58,025 nt of DNA from Nitrospiraceae bacterium (GCA_919902665.1 CAKKRK010000084.1:1-58025); one strand, 5' to 3'. Positions 27,905 through 36,784 are shown, counted from the first letter of the stretch. Program-made: numbers and translations. Notes: generated from the sequence alone by a model not told the origin.

Positions 27905-28930
27905 ATGGACCTCTCACGGGTTTGGGGGATCGTGCGATTGCTTGGTTTCTCCGTCTTCTTCATGATGCTCATGCCTCTTGTGGCAGTGGCTGCTGACACT
28001 GGCGAGGCGGACTTTGCCAAGGGGTGGGACCTGTTGAAGCACAAGAAATACAAAGAGGCTCGCGCAGCGCTGGAAACGGGGATGAAAATGAATCCCTCGA
28101 ACGCGCTCGCCCAGTTTTATCTGGCCGATGCCTGCCGAGGATTAAAAGACTGGTCTTGCGCGGAAGAACATTACGAAACCTCGCTGGAGCTTGATGCCAA
28201 GTCGAGTGTCAGCGAGCTAGCAAAGCAACGTCTCAACAAGGCAAAAACATGGAGGTTGCTCACTGAAGCGAAAACGACGCTAGAAAAGAACTCCGGGAAG
28301 CAGAACAAAATTCAGAAGGCAAGGGAGAGCTTAGCAATTGCGAAAAGGCTGGGCCTTGATGATGAACAGCTTGCTCTTCATGATGAGCTCGATGCTCAAA
28401 TTGATGAGATCGATGAAAAAAACCGGGAAGTTGCTATTTTGGCTTCGGCTCATCAAATATTTCACCAGCTTGAAGGTACATGGAAATATGTTGGTGGAAA
28501 GGCTGCATACCGTTCCAGCATAGATGCTAACGGCGAGTTTGAAATGGTCTTAGAGCGGTTAAATCGAGACATGGAAGACTTTGGAGTACGACCAGGTCTA
28601 AAGGCTTTTTCCGGTTTTAAGATCATACCTTTCAGAGAAGTTCCGATAGACTCTATAAACTTAGAGCTGTCAGAAAATTATCTATACGCGAAAGGACATG
28701 TTATTCCCTTTGCGATATTTGAAAAGGGGAAGGGCTGTCCCTGGACATTGGGCATGGTGCCTGTCGAGGCCATTATGGCTTACGACAAAGGAGTCGATAA
28801 GATAAGAGTGATAGAGATGCAGCGTAATGCGCGATCTGACAGGTGTGACATTCACGTAATCGATTTACGCACTGGCAGAAATGCGATCGGACACGACCAT
28901 ACATCCGAAATGATTCGCGTTCAAAAATGA
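27905..28930 (+). CDS. exported TPR-containing protein of unknown function
   Basis: The start is ATG 27905 (MDLSRVWGIV), with AAGGA six bases upstream; ATG 27899 is too close to that site. A signal peptide of about 30 residues (LLGFSVFFMMLMPLVAVAA) is followed by tetratricopeptide repeats (AKGWDLLKHKKYKEARAALE; AQFYLADACRGLKDWSCAEE) to about residue 130. After a helical linker comes a C-terminal domain of about 150 residues without recognised motif, probably beta-rich. This part of the element is more AT-rich than the hsd genes. It is followed, 50 bp on, by a second exported small protein, probably an operon. Confidence 0.6.
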   Translation: MDLSRVWGIVRLLGFSVFFMMLMPLVAVAADTGEADFAKGWDLLKHKKYKEARAALETGMKMNPSNALAQFYLADACRGLKDWSCAEEHYETSLELDAKSSVSELAKQRLNKAKTWRLLTEAKTTLEKNSGKQNKIQKARESLAIAKRLGLDDEQLALHDELDAQIDEIDEKNREVAILASAHQIFHQLEGTWKYVGGKAAYRSSIDANGEFEMVLERLNRDMEDFGVRPGLKAFSGFKIIPFREVPIDSINLELSENYLYAKGHVIPFAIFEKGKGCPWTLGMVPVEAIMAYDKGVDKIRVIEMQRNARSDRCDIHVIDLRTGRNAIGHDHTSEMIRVQK

Positions 28931-28980
28931 AGGGCACCTATTCGCAGGCTTTTCTCAAGTATTGCATCTAGGAGGTAACC

Positions 28981-29505
28981 ATGAAGAAATATTTGCCACT
29001 AATCTATGGAGTGCTTGGGGCTGTACTATTGTGCCCAACTAACCCTTGTCTAGCTGAAGACATGTCAATTCAGGACACAGTTAAGTACATTAATGCGCGG
29101 ATCAAGGAAAGCTTAGCCATGCCTGGCCATCAGATACAATCGTTCTCTTTTTCGCTTAATGAGCACTACAAAATCAGCTATTCCTACACGTCATTCAGTG
29201 GAAGTGAATATAGTATAATAGCCCCTGTTGAACTACTTTCAGCGGAGCAAATACGTGTTGAGAGTATTCCAGACTTTCCGGGTGGGTTGACTGTTGTAAT
29301 TAGTTGCGAAGTAAATGACTGTACGGCTGTCCGATACCTAAGCAATCGTAGGCGGGGAGAATACACAACCTACAATTATAGATGGCTGCATATCCCTATG
29401 GGAGCAGAACGAAGATTGGCTGAAAAGGTTAGAAATGCACTCAGTCATTTGATCACAATCGCAAAAGAAGAGCATAAGAGAAAAGATCGAAGTGACCCAT
29501 TTTAG
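28981..29505 (+). CDS. small exported protein of unknown function
   Basis: The 174-residue protein has a clear signal peptide (KKYLPLIYGVLGAVLLCP, cleavage after CLA near residue 25). The ribosome site AGGAGGT precedes ATG 28981, so it is well translated. The mature part is beta-strand-rich (SYSYTSFSGSEYSIIAPVEL) with two cysteines (ISCEVNDC) and a basic C-terminal helix ending KRKDRSDPF. No family is recognised. It lies 50 bp after the TPR protein and both may act together in the envelope. Confidence 0.55.
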   Translation: MKKYLPLIYGVLGAVLLCPTNPCLAEDMSIQDTVKYINARIKESLAMPGHQIQSFSFSLNEHYKISYSYTSFSGSEYSIIAPVELLSAEQIRVESIPDFPGGLTVVISCEVNDCTAVRYLSNRRRGEYTTYNYRWLHIPMGAERRLAEKVRNALSHLITIAKEEHKRKDRSDPF

Positions 29506-29958
29506 ACTTCGTGGAGGGCAGAAAAATGGACAGCAACTATGCTTGAGCGTCAAGCATGGTGCATCAACGTCGGATTCCAGGATGTGCGATGTTTGAGGAT
29601 CGCATTGACGATCCTCCCAGGCTTGCGTCTGCAGGCCACCAGCGAGACCTTCTTGGCTTTCCCCGCTCCACACAGTTGTTGATAGAACGCTAGAATTATT
29701 TTGGCTCTTGCGTGTCGCCACTAAGGCAACCGTATACAGTGCCTGCGCGCAGGAGCCCGGCTGTGTCAAATCGTCCGATGCCCTTTTACTATTCTCAGTT
29801 CAGGTGAGATTGCGAAGCGGGACGTGTGTATTTTTCGAGGTCTCTGCGATCTGCGCCCCGGGACAGCTTCAAGCCGACGAATCGGAACAACAACGGGTTC
29901 CGATGTGCCAAGACTCCGTGAGCCCATAGGCCTCACCACGAAGAAGCTCAAGAAAAGA
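29506..29958. other. non-coding stretch with three perfect hairpins
   Basis: No convincing gene is seen in these 453 bp. Three perfect inverted repeats stand out: ATGCTTGA-GCG-TCAAGCAT (29539-29557), GAGGATCG-cattga-CGATCCTC (29595-29616) and ATCGGAAC-8 nt-GTTCCGAT (29881-29904). None is followed by a clear T-run on the plus strand. They may be protein-binding palindromes, a small RNA, or terminators shared by the converging small exported gene and integrase. Confidence 0.4.
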
Positions 29959-31170
29959 CTAGGCACCTTGTCGCAGTGGGATGACTTCCGCCCCAGCCTT
30001 GAGCTTGTCGAGGTAATCCGCCCATTGCTGCATCATCTTGCGCCGCTCGGGCAGGTGCGCCGTACGGTTGTATGCGCGCCCGTTTGGGTCACGCACGGCG
30101 TGGGCAAGCTGGTGCTCGATGTAATCGGGACGCACGCCCAGTACTTCATCAAGGATAGTCCGCGCCATAGCCCGGAACCCGTGTCCGCTCATTTCTTCCT
30201 TACCAATGCCCATGCGCCGCATAGCCGCAAGAATCGCGTTGTCGCTCATCGGTCTCGCGTTGCTGCGCGCACTCGGGAAGACAAAGCGCCCGCTCCCCGT
30301 AAGCGGTTGCAGCTCGCGCAGGATCTCCACCGCTTGTCGAGAGAGGGGGACGATGTGTGGAGTGTTGGTTTTGGTCACAGTGTAACGCCATTCCGCAGCG
30401 TCCAGGTCAATGTCCGCCCATTCGGCCTTGCGTAACTCGCCCGGACGCACAAAAACAAGAGGCGCTAGGCGCAGGGCACACCGCACAGTGAGCGTGCCTT
30501 CATAACCCTCCATTGCTCGCAAGATTTCAGCAACCTGCTTCGGTTCGGTGGTTGCGGCGAAGTGTTCGCTCTTGGTCGGCGGGAGAGCCCCGCGTAGATC
30601 GACGGAAGGATCGCGTTCTGCACGCCCAGTGGCGACGGCATAGCGGAACACCTGCCCGCAGTTACCCAGGGCACGGTGCGCCGTTTCCAATGCCCCCCGG
30701 CTTTCAATCCGGCGCACGACGGTCAACAATTCCGGTGCCGTGATGTCGGCAATAGGGCGTCCACCGATCCAAGGGAAGATGTCCCGCTCGAAACGCTGGA
30801 CAATGCGCCCGCCGTGATTCGTCGCCCATCTTGTGGAATACTTGGCGAACCACTCCCGTGCCACCACCTCAAAACTGTTGGCTGCTTGGTTAGCCCGGGC
30901 AGACTTCTCCGCCTTGCGGTTCTCGCTAGGGTCGACGCCATCCGCCAACAGTTTCCGCGCTCCGTCGCGGCGGTCGCGGGCCTCTTTCAGGCTTACGTCG
31001 GGGTACACCCCCAGAGATAACCGCTTTTCCTTGCCGTCGAAGCGGTACTTGAGCCGCCACCACTTGCCCCCAGTGGGAGAGAGTTCAAGATAAAGCCCGC
31101 GCTCATCGAACAACTTGATCGGTTTCGCGCCAGGCTTGGCATTACGGATGGCGGTATCGGTCAGCGGCAT
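29959..31170 (-). CDS. int: tyrosine site-specific integrase (P4-like)
   Basis: This 403-residue recombinase inserts and excises the element. The N-terminal DUF4102 arm-binding domain begins PLTDTAIRNAKPGAKPIKLF. A SAM-like core-binding domain occupies about 95-190. The catalytic domain has R242 (VRPGELR), H330-x2-R333 (GHGFRAM), H356 and the nucleophile Y367 (GRAYNRTAHLPER). The start is ATG 31170, directly after a TTGCCCCC box and GGAG. It sits 164 bp from the 3' end of ssrA, the usual place for an integrase whose target is that gene. All catalytic residues are present, so it is probably functional. Confidence 0.93.
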   Translation of the reverse strand: MPLTDTAIRNAKPGAKPIKLFDERGLYLELSPTGGKWWRLKYRFDGKEKRLSLGVYPDVSLKEARDRRDGARKLLADGVDPSENRKAEKSARANQAANSFEVVAREWFAKYSTRWATNHGGRIVQRFERDIFPWIGGRPIADITAPELLTVVRRIESRGALETAHRALGNCGQVFRYAVATGRAERDPSVDLRGALPPTKSEHFAATTEPKQVAEILRAMEGYEGTLTVRCALRLAPLVFVRPGELRKAEWADIDLDAAEWRYTVTKTNTPHIVPLSRQAVEILRELQPLTGSGRFVFPSARSNARPMSDNAILAAMRRMGIGKEEMSGHGFRAMARTILDEVLGVRPDYIEHQLAHAVRDPNGRAYNRTAHLPERRKMMQQWADYLDKLKAGAEVIPLRQGA

Positions 31171-31197
31171 GGGGGCAACTCCATCCTGTGGCAACGC

Positions 31198-31228
31198 ACT
31201 TGCCCCCAATGTTGCCCCCAGTTGCCCC
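31198..31228. repeat. right terminal repeat of the element (three TTGCCCC boxes)
   Basis: Tandem boxes TTGCCCCC, TTGCCCCC and TTGCCCC are spaced 11-12 bp, just upstream of int. The first 22 bases match the left end at 9949-9970 at 21 positions. An inverted copy (GGGGGCAACT) lies at 31,171-31,180. The arrangement fits arm-type integrase sites. Confidence 0.7.
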
Positions 31229-31274
31229 TGGATGTCAATGGACGGTATTACTACTTGCAGGATTTAAAATTCGA

Positions 31275-31321
31275 AGTAAAGCCAGTAGTTATGCTCACTT
31301 TAGGACCCTACTGGCTTTACT
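31275..31321 (-). terminator. 14-bp perfect hairpin between ssrA and int
   Basis: AGTAAAGCCAGTAG (31275-31288) pairs with CTACTGGCTTTACT (31308-31321) around a 19-nt loop. Read in the ssrA direction the stem is followed by TTCGAATTTT, a modest T-run. It could end ssrA transcription before int, or be a recombination-protein palindrome. Confidence 0.5.
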
Positions 31322-31333
31322 CGAACATCGAAA

Positions 31334-31681
31334 TGGTGGAGGCGAGGGGAGTTGAACCCCTGTCCGAAGATCGTCAGTTCACTGTATCTACATGTGTAGC
31401 CGACAATTTAAGTTTCGCAGCCGTCCACGCCAGTCGGCAGGCTTAGAACAGCCGCTAGCCCAGAAAGTTCTCGTCCGCAGCCGCTGAGCACCGGCCTTGG
31501 ACCAGCCCGCTGCATCGCGCTCTTCCACCCCCGCGGGCATCAGATGGAAGAACGTCGCAGTTAATTAAGCTGCGAGTGCCAGTTCTTGATTGGCAGTTGC
31601 GTTTTCTCGGACTTTTACGAGTTCCCGAGAGCTCGACATGCAACAGTGACCTCAGTATCCCCGTCGAAACCGGTCGCCCCC
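31334..31681 (-). ncRNA. ssrA: transfer-messenger RNA (tmRNA)
   Basis: The 5' end GGGGGCGACCGGTTTCGACG and the 3' end with TTCAACTCCCCTCGCCTCCA followed by CCA are typical. The 7-bp acceptor stem (GGGGGCG/CGCCTCC) pairs fully with one G-U. A tag reading frame ends ...ENATANQELALAA then TAA TTAA; the exact resume codon cannot be fixed. tmRNA with SmpB rescues stalled ribosomes and adds the tag for proteolysis. The 348-nt length is normal. The 3' end is intact although an element is inserted beside it. Confidence 0.93.
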
Positions 31682-31690
31682 TTTGTTCAG

Positions 31691-31740
31691 GTTGTAGAAA
31701 ATGACCGCCAGCTGCGCTCTCGCTCGCTGCGGCCTTGTCA
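31691..31740. repeat. dispersed intergenic repeat, copy B
   Basis: It contains CCGCCAGC and CTCGCTGCGGCCTTG (31723-31737), both also found at 1440-1547. It lies directly upstream of the ssrA 5' end, so the repeat overlaps the likely ssrA promoter area. Confidence 0.45.
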
Positions 31741-31885
31741 GAAGACCTTTTTGAATATCTTCAAAAGATTCCTGACTCACCGATACTTATCATAGATACT
31801 CATGATACCGCACCAGTCAATGGGAAGCCACTTGCCAACGGTTTCCCACCCATGGGTATTTTATCAAGGGTACCACCGCACTCTT

Positions 31886-33142
31886 CTATGCTTTCGCTAC
31901 TTCATCCAGGCTTGGCCGGATGAGGTACGGGCCATAGACACACGCAAAGAGTAGGTAGGCCCCACTCCAACAGAGCGCAGCCAGGCCAAGTAGCGTATAG
32001 GTAAGAGCCGTAGGAATATCGACGTTGGGGACAAAGATTCGCAGGAGCGCCCCGACATTGATCAGCACATACATCGACACAGTAAACCCGTCAGCATGCC
32101 GCGGTCGTCCCGTGTGGCCAAGACTCGCGCGAGTCATCACCGCGAGCGTCATCGCGCCCATCGCGCCAGTGGTGAGGAGATGAATCGCGTTTTCAGGAGA
32201 GAAGCCAACCCCTAGAATCGATGCCCCAAGGGCGATGAGAAACAGCGCCACCCATCCATACCCGATGTGCAGAATCAGCACGAGTGGTTCTTTCCAGGTC
32301 CTCCACCCTCCCCAACGGAAAAGACGTACCACGCTCGCCACCCCAGCCACGAAAAGCACGGTCCCTGTCCACATACTTTCCGGACCAATGATCCAGCTGA
32401 TGACGCTCACTAACACAAGAATGATTGCTCCTCCATCAGTCTGAGAAAATACCTCAGGCAGTCTGGATACGTTCCGGTCAGCCAGGTACTCACGCGTAAA
32501 GGTGGAAGCGAGACGTCCTCCGATGATCGTCAACAACATCGTCATGACGGAGAGCGCCAACCGTTCGGGAAGGTCTGTCGGCATGCCACGCAACGCAGCC
32601 AAATGAAAGAGAATATTGGCGCCGGCAAAAAAACTGACCAGCACACCAATCGGTGCGCGATCCCAGCTGCGAGCGGCAACAATTTCCCTCCAGACATAGG
32701 TAGCCAAGATAACTAGAAAAGCTCCATCGACAACTGCGGCAGCGGTGGCGCCCGTTAAAGGCACTGCCACGAGCAACCGTCCTGCCAGCCACAGTAGAAA
32801 CAGGGTCAGTAACGGTGCCCCTCTCAACGGCATCCGGTCCGTCCAATTAGGCATGGCCGTCAATAAGAATCCGGCAATCAAGGCCGGCAGATACCCGAAG
32901 AGCATCTCATGGACGTGCCACTCACGCGGGGAATACAAAAAGACCGCTTGAGTCTTCCCTGCAAACAAGGCAACCCAGACAAGGACGGATAGTGCGGCAA
33001 AAAGCGCAGCACCCAGGAAGAACGGGCGAAACCCATACGATAAGAACGCCGGGCCTTCGTAGGGAGGAAACGTCGGTTCGTCGTGGTCTTGTTGCTCCGC
33101 TGCGGCCGGTTGGCCAGCCATCTGAATCTCGTTCGATGCCAT
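31886..33142 (-). CDS. nnrS: NnrS family membrane protein
   Basis: The 418-residue polytopic protein has about 12 hydrophobic helices. It begins after a short hydrophilic stretch with FLSYGFRPFFLGAALFAALS and carries the NnrS marks REWHVHEMLFGYLPALIAGF and AMPNWTDR. NnrS proteins bind haem and are linked with nitric oxide stress and denitrification; the molecular reaction is not established. It stands upstream on the same strand of the GTPase pair but with a 72-bp gap, so it may be separate. It fits an organism living with reactive nitrogen. Confidence 0.9.
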   Translation of the reverse strand: MASNEIQMAGQPAAAEQQDHDEPTFPPYEGPAFLSYGFRPFFLGAALFAALSVLVWVALFAGKTQAVFLYSPREWHVHEMLFGYLPALIAGFLLTAMPNWTDRMPLRGAPLLTLFLLWLAGRLLVAVPLTGATAAAVVDGAFLVILATYVWREIVAARSWDRAPIGVLVSFFAGANILFHLAALRGMPTDLPERLALSVMTMLLTIIGGRLASTFTREYLADRNVSRLPEVFSQTDGGAIILVLVSVISWIIGPESMWTGTVLFVAGVASVVRLFRWGGWRTWKEPLVLILHIGYGWVALFLIALGASILGVGFSPENAIHLLTTGAMGAMTLAVMTRASLGHTGRPRHADGFTVSMYVLINVGALLRIFVPNVDIPTALTYTLLGLAALCWSGAYLLFACVYGPYLIRPSLDEVAKA

Positions 33143-33214
33143 AGAACTTGATTGTGGTGTGTGGGTCAGAGCCTGTCAACCGAGGGCAAGAGTTCTATGG
33201 GCGGGCCGTCGGTC

Positions 33215-34687
33215 TCATCCCAGGCGGTTCAGAAACCGTTTAGAGGCGGGATAGGTGCTCCAGAGCAGTTCGAGTGTGATAGATGTCAACAACGCCGTGA
33301 GTTGTGTGGATTTCTCTTCCGTTTTGGCTACGAGATCTTGCCCCCGTACGCGTGCCCACACGTCGTGCAAGGTGGTGTGGTGCTTCGAAACCAAGGTTTT
33401 CACGTTCTCGATCCAGAACCTGGGATCTTCGGGATCCGCAACATACTGTCCTTGGCCTCGGCCGAAATGAGCAATGGCCAGATACCGGATGATGACGTCT
33501 TGAACCAGCAAATCCAGATACTCATCCGACCACGTCACCGGAGTCGGGGTACTCCCTGCCTGCCGTTCCGCCCAGGCTTCTCCTCCGAGAAATCCAAGCA
33601 CACCTCCCACCACTGCCCCGGCGACCGTGAACAAGCCCATGCTGACCCCACCCGTCGCCGCATCAAGATGGAGCCCGGCATAGGCTCCGCTGGTCAGGGC
33701 TCCACCGATCCCACCGATGGCGGTCCCACTGAGGGTCGCATCACCACGGCTCTGCGAGCCTCGTTGTACTTCGACATGTTCCATCCTAGCCTGGATCACG
33801 CCGATCGCATTCCCTTCCAGCCCATACAGGGCAATGACCGCTTTCGTCGTCGTCCCAACCTCGTTCACCAAATCCTTTAAGAGGCCATCGACGGCCTGTT
33901 GTTTCTGCATTTCCATCGGTGAGCCGTCACCCCTGGTCATCACCCGAGACTTCGCGGCGCGTGACACCAGCATAGCCCACTGCTCCATCGCCGCATGGAA
34001 GACGGTCAGATTCGCAGTTTGCCAGACGGTGAACAATCGATTCATGAGCTGGCGATCGTGAGAAGGGAGCAGCGATTGAATGGTCTCGAATAGAATACCT
34101 TCCTGGACCCAACAGCGGCTGAATGCATCAAGGCTATGCACACCCCTGACGAAGCCATATCGAGCGAAGTAATCCTTCCAGGGTTGTTCGAGACACTGCT
34201 GTTCTGCACGGTCCTTGGGGGGGCCGGTTTGGTTCAGCAGAACGATAACGGGCTTCCCGATCCATTCCAGCAGTTGCAGTTCCGGCGCGATGTATCCGGC
34301 CATGCTCGGTTCTTCGGTCGCATTCACCAGGTAGAGGACGACGTCCGCCTCTTGCTGGACGTTCAACACCGCCTGTTGGGCACACCAGGACGGCCGATCT
34401 CGAAAACGATCCCACACCTCCGTCACAATCCGAACGATCGGATTCTTGGCCCCCTGCAACCGAGAGAGAATCTTTTGACAGTTGGGAAAACCAGGCGTGT
34501 CCCATAGCTGCAGGGACTCCCCGGCCTCCGTTTCCAGCACGGTGTATTTTTGATTCTCGAGCGTGACATGGGCTCGATCAGCGACGAGGCCGATATCCTT
34601 TCGAAGCAGCGTTCTAGCCAAAGTGGTCTTTCCGATATTCGTATGGGAAATCAAGGAGAGGGCGATCTGCGATTTCTGGACACTCAT
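33215..34687 (-). CDS. GTPase with DUF3482 domain
   Basis: The 490-residue protein has an N-terminal G domain: G1 HTNIGKTTL, G3 DTPGF, and G4-like LNQTGPPKD at the NKxD position, with Asn and Asp kept. The central and C-terminal part is DUF3482-like and contains a glycine-rich hydrophobic hairpin (IGGIGGALTSGAYAGLHLDA and VAGAVVGGVLGFLGGEAW), a membrane insertion segment as in dynamin-like or glycine-zipper proteins. The start overlaps the DUF2868 gene by 4 bp. DUF2868/DUF3482 pairs are conserved but uncharacterised. Confidence 0.82.
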   Translation of the reverse strand: MSVQKSQIALSLISHTNIGKTTLARTLLRKDIGLVADRAHVTLENQKYTVLETEAGESLQLWDTPGFPNCQKILSRLQGAKNPIVRIVTEVWDRFRDRPSWCAQQAVLNVQQEADVVLYLVNATEEPSMAGYIAPELQLLEWIGKPVIVLLNQTGPPKDRAEQQCLEQPWKDYFARYGFVRGVHSLDAFSRCWVQEGILFETIQSLLPSHDRQLMNRLFTVWQTANLTVFHAAMEQWAMLVSRAAKSRVMTRGDGSPMEMQKQQAVDGLLKDLVNEVGTTTKAVIALYGLEGNAIGVIQARMEHVEVQRGSQSRGDATLSGTAIGGIGGALTSGAYAGLHLDAATGGVSMGLFTVAGAVVGGVLGFLGGEAWAERQAGSTPTPVTWSDEYLDLLVQDVIIRYLAIAHFGRGQGQYVADPEDPRFWIENVKTLVSKHHTTLHDVWARVRGQDLVAKTEEKSTQLTALLTSITLELLWSTYPASKRFLNRLG

Positions 34688-36180
34688 TGTGCCCCCCGAA
34701 AATCACCAGGCCACAAACAGTCGGGCAAGGATTGTAGTTCCCCATCCGGTGGGCCGGAAGGGTCTCGGTATTTCATGGCCTGGAGTCCGCACTCTTTCGC
34801 CAGCGTCGTCCAGGCCTGACACCGTTCCCTCAGCCGCTTCTCATGATCTATCTGCGCATAGGCTTCGCAATCCAATAGAACCAGCAGCATGTTGGGTCGG
34901 CCTTTACCTCGAACAATGGTTTTTAGCTCCTCCAAAAATTCGCTGTGTGTTTCCTCGGGAGCCTGGGCCACATTGAACAGGACCACGGCACAGAGACCGC
35001 GATCGGAATCGGTTGGAAACTGTGGAGGAGGCTCGCCGTACTGGACTGAGTGCCCCATGTGAATGTCCGCCAGAACGCCGAAGGCGTCACTAAGGAATGC
35101 CAGAAGCCGATCGTCGCCCTCCTTCACGCGATGGCTATAGGCCAGCACCTTCACAAGCAGCCCCTTCCCTCGGTAGGGATTCAGCAGTCGTCGGAAATAC
35201 GGCTCGTTGCTCGGAAGATGCATCGCATCGGCCAGTCGGGCTTTGCGCATCCATGCAGTCGAGGCGAGCAGGGTTCGTGGGAGAACAATGAACAGCCCCG
35301 TGGTTATCGCCCAGAAATGAATCCAAATCGCCGCATTGCCGCGGGCCGTACCGCGTAGGTCGGCAATGGCTTCCACGCCGGGCATCGGGATCCCCGAGAG
35401 CCAACTTGCCGACGCGAAGAGGATGGAGAGAAAGGTGTGGACTCCCTCAGCCTCCATAAACGTGCTGTCCCATCCCGCCTTGTACAGAAAGCTGAAACCA
35501 CGCAGGTAGAGCCCCGCAATCACACCGATCGCCAGTGCTGCCGCAGCCACATGAAGCAGGCTGCGGGCATGGGTGAGCAGCAATTCACGACTACTGTGAA
35601 GCAGGCGTGCCGCGTAGGTCGCGAGGGATGCTGCAATCCATTGCTGTTCGTCGGAACTTTGTGCGCGATCAGACCGAAGTCGGCTGAGCCGTCCCTTCAC
35701 GACCAGTCCCAAGAGCCATTCCACCAACCCCGGCAGACCTGGCTGCGACCGATCTCGTGACGGTCTGGGTACAACCATGCTGTAGAGCAAGCCGATATAG
35801 GCCACCGCATGCCAGAGCAGGAGCGTGAGAAGGGGGAAATTCAGAAGGTTAATGTGGCTAGCTGGTCCGATAGGGTCGGCGAGGAAGCCTCCCACCAGGG
35901 CACAGCCGATCAGCAGCGTGACCGGAGTCTTGATCCGTAAGACGGCGAAAGCTGAGTTGAACACAGGATGCTTTTGCGTCAGTCGCTCGACAATGTGCTC
36001 GGCCCGCTCAATAACCCGAGCGTCACCAGCCCGCATTGAATCTTCTGCGGCCATGCGGTCTCTCGGATCGTTTCCATGGCGAGGCGGCTCCCGTTCGTAC
36101 CGCAAGATAAACTTGTGGTCCGGGTCATGTTCTTCGCAAGCCTGAACCAGTAGCACCTTAGCAAGTTGGGCAGGCGTCAT
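34684..36180 (-). CDS. DUF2868 membrane protein, partner of the GTPase
   Basis: The 498-residue protein has four to five membrane helices (ITPVTLLIGCALVGGFLA-like region near residues 105-125; a pair near 140-165; AAAALAIGVIAGLYLRGF; FWAITTGLFIVLPRTLLAST). A C-terminal cytoplasmic domain of about 200 residues contains CAVVLFNVAQAPEETHSEFL. It matches the DUF2868 family, which occurs next to a DUF3482 GTPase, as here with an ATGA overlap. Together they probably form a GTPase-driven membrane complex of unknown task. Confidence 0.82.
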   Translation of the reverse strand: MTPAQLAKVLLVQACEEHDPDHKFILRYEREPPRHGNDPRDRMAAEDSMRAGDARVIERAEHIVERLTQKHPVFNSAFAVLRIKTPVTLLIGCALVGGFLADPIGPASHINLLNFPLLTLLLWHAVAYIGLLYSMVVPRPSRDRSQPGLPGLVEWLLGLVVKGRLSRLRSDRAQSSDEQQWIAASLATYAARLLHSSRELLLTHARSLLHVAAAALAIGVIAGLYLRGFSFLYKAGWDSTFMEAEGVHTFLSILFASASWLSGIPMPGVEAIADLRGTARGNAAIWIHFWAITTGLFIVLPRTLLASTAWMRKARLADAMHLPSNEPYFRRLLNPYRGKGLLVKVLAYSHRVKEGDDRLLAFLSDAFGVLADIHMGHSVQYGEPPPQFPTDSDRGLCAVVLFNVAQAPEETHSEFLEELKTIVRGKGRPNMLLVLLDCEAYAQIDHEKRLRERCQAWTTLAKECGLQAMKYRDPSGPPDGELQSLPDCLWPGDFRGAQ

Positions 36181-36562
36181 CGATGGTCAGCTACGTGCTC
36201 GCTGTTCATAGTGAATGGTCCCCTCTGAACCGCAATTCGGCGCATTATCGAGGCCCGGAATGATTCCGTCAATGACATGTTGGGGGTTCTTCATCCCGCA
36301 TCATGCAGCTGTGGGTCTCTGTACGAAGATCTGTATCATTTCGTCTCCTTGGGCGTATCCCTTGAGATACGGTCTGCAGTGAAAACCATTCCACCGTGAG
36401 CGTCGGATCACACATGGGGAGCATGCTCCAGTCTCAACCTTGACAAGCACATGCGGCCACGCAGCGGTGCAAGTTTCCCCGTGGCATCATCATTGCGTAT
36501 GCAAATGAGTCATTACGAGTACAGATCATCTGTGCTCGACCTACTCTCAAGGAGGGACTCCC
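36181..36562. other. non-coding region before the zinc-ribbon gene
   Basis: No gene is seen in these 382 bp. It is the shared upstream region of the divergent DUF2868 gene and the small zinc-ribbon gene. A TTGACA occurs near 36,440 but no matching -10 box stands 16-18 bp later. Confidence 0.4.
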
Positions 36563-36784
36563 ATGAAATGCACGAGATGCAGTGGCTTGATGGTTGCGGA
36601 TCACTTACTGGATATGCAGGAAAGTTATGTGCCGATGTGGATGTGGGGACTGCGCTGCGTAGCCTGCGGCAATATCGAGGATCCCCTCATCCATTATAAT
36701 CGGATGATGCACGAGGCTCGAAGAATCAGAAGGCGCATGTCGCGTACAGCGCACCCACTCGCTGCACAAGCTCAGGCAGCATAG
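36563..36784 (+). CDS. small zinc-ribbon protein
   Basis: The 73-residue protein has two CxxC pairs (MKCTRCSGLM at residues 3-6 and LRCVACGN near 31-34), forming a zinc ribbon, followed by a basic tail with RRIRRRMSR. A perfect AAGGAGG precedes the ATG. Such short proteins are common in Nitrospira; nucleic-acid binding is likely but unproven. Confidence 0.75.
   Translation: MKCTRCSGLMVADHLLDMQESYVPMWMWGLRCVACGNIEDPLIHYNRMMHEARRIRRRMSRTAHPLAAQAQAA

Noticed and set aside
31735-31923. 62-codon plus-strand frame upstream of ssrA
   Set aside because: It begins with TTG inside the dispersed repeat and overlaps the end of nnrS; composition is not coding-like.
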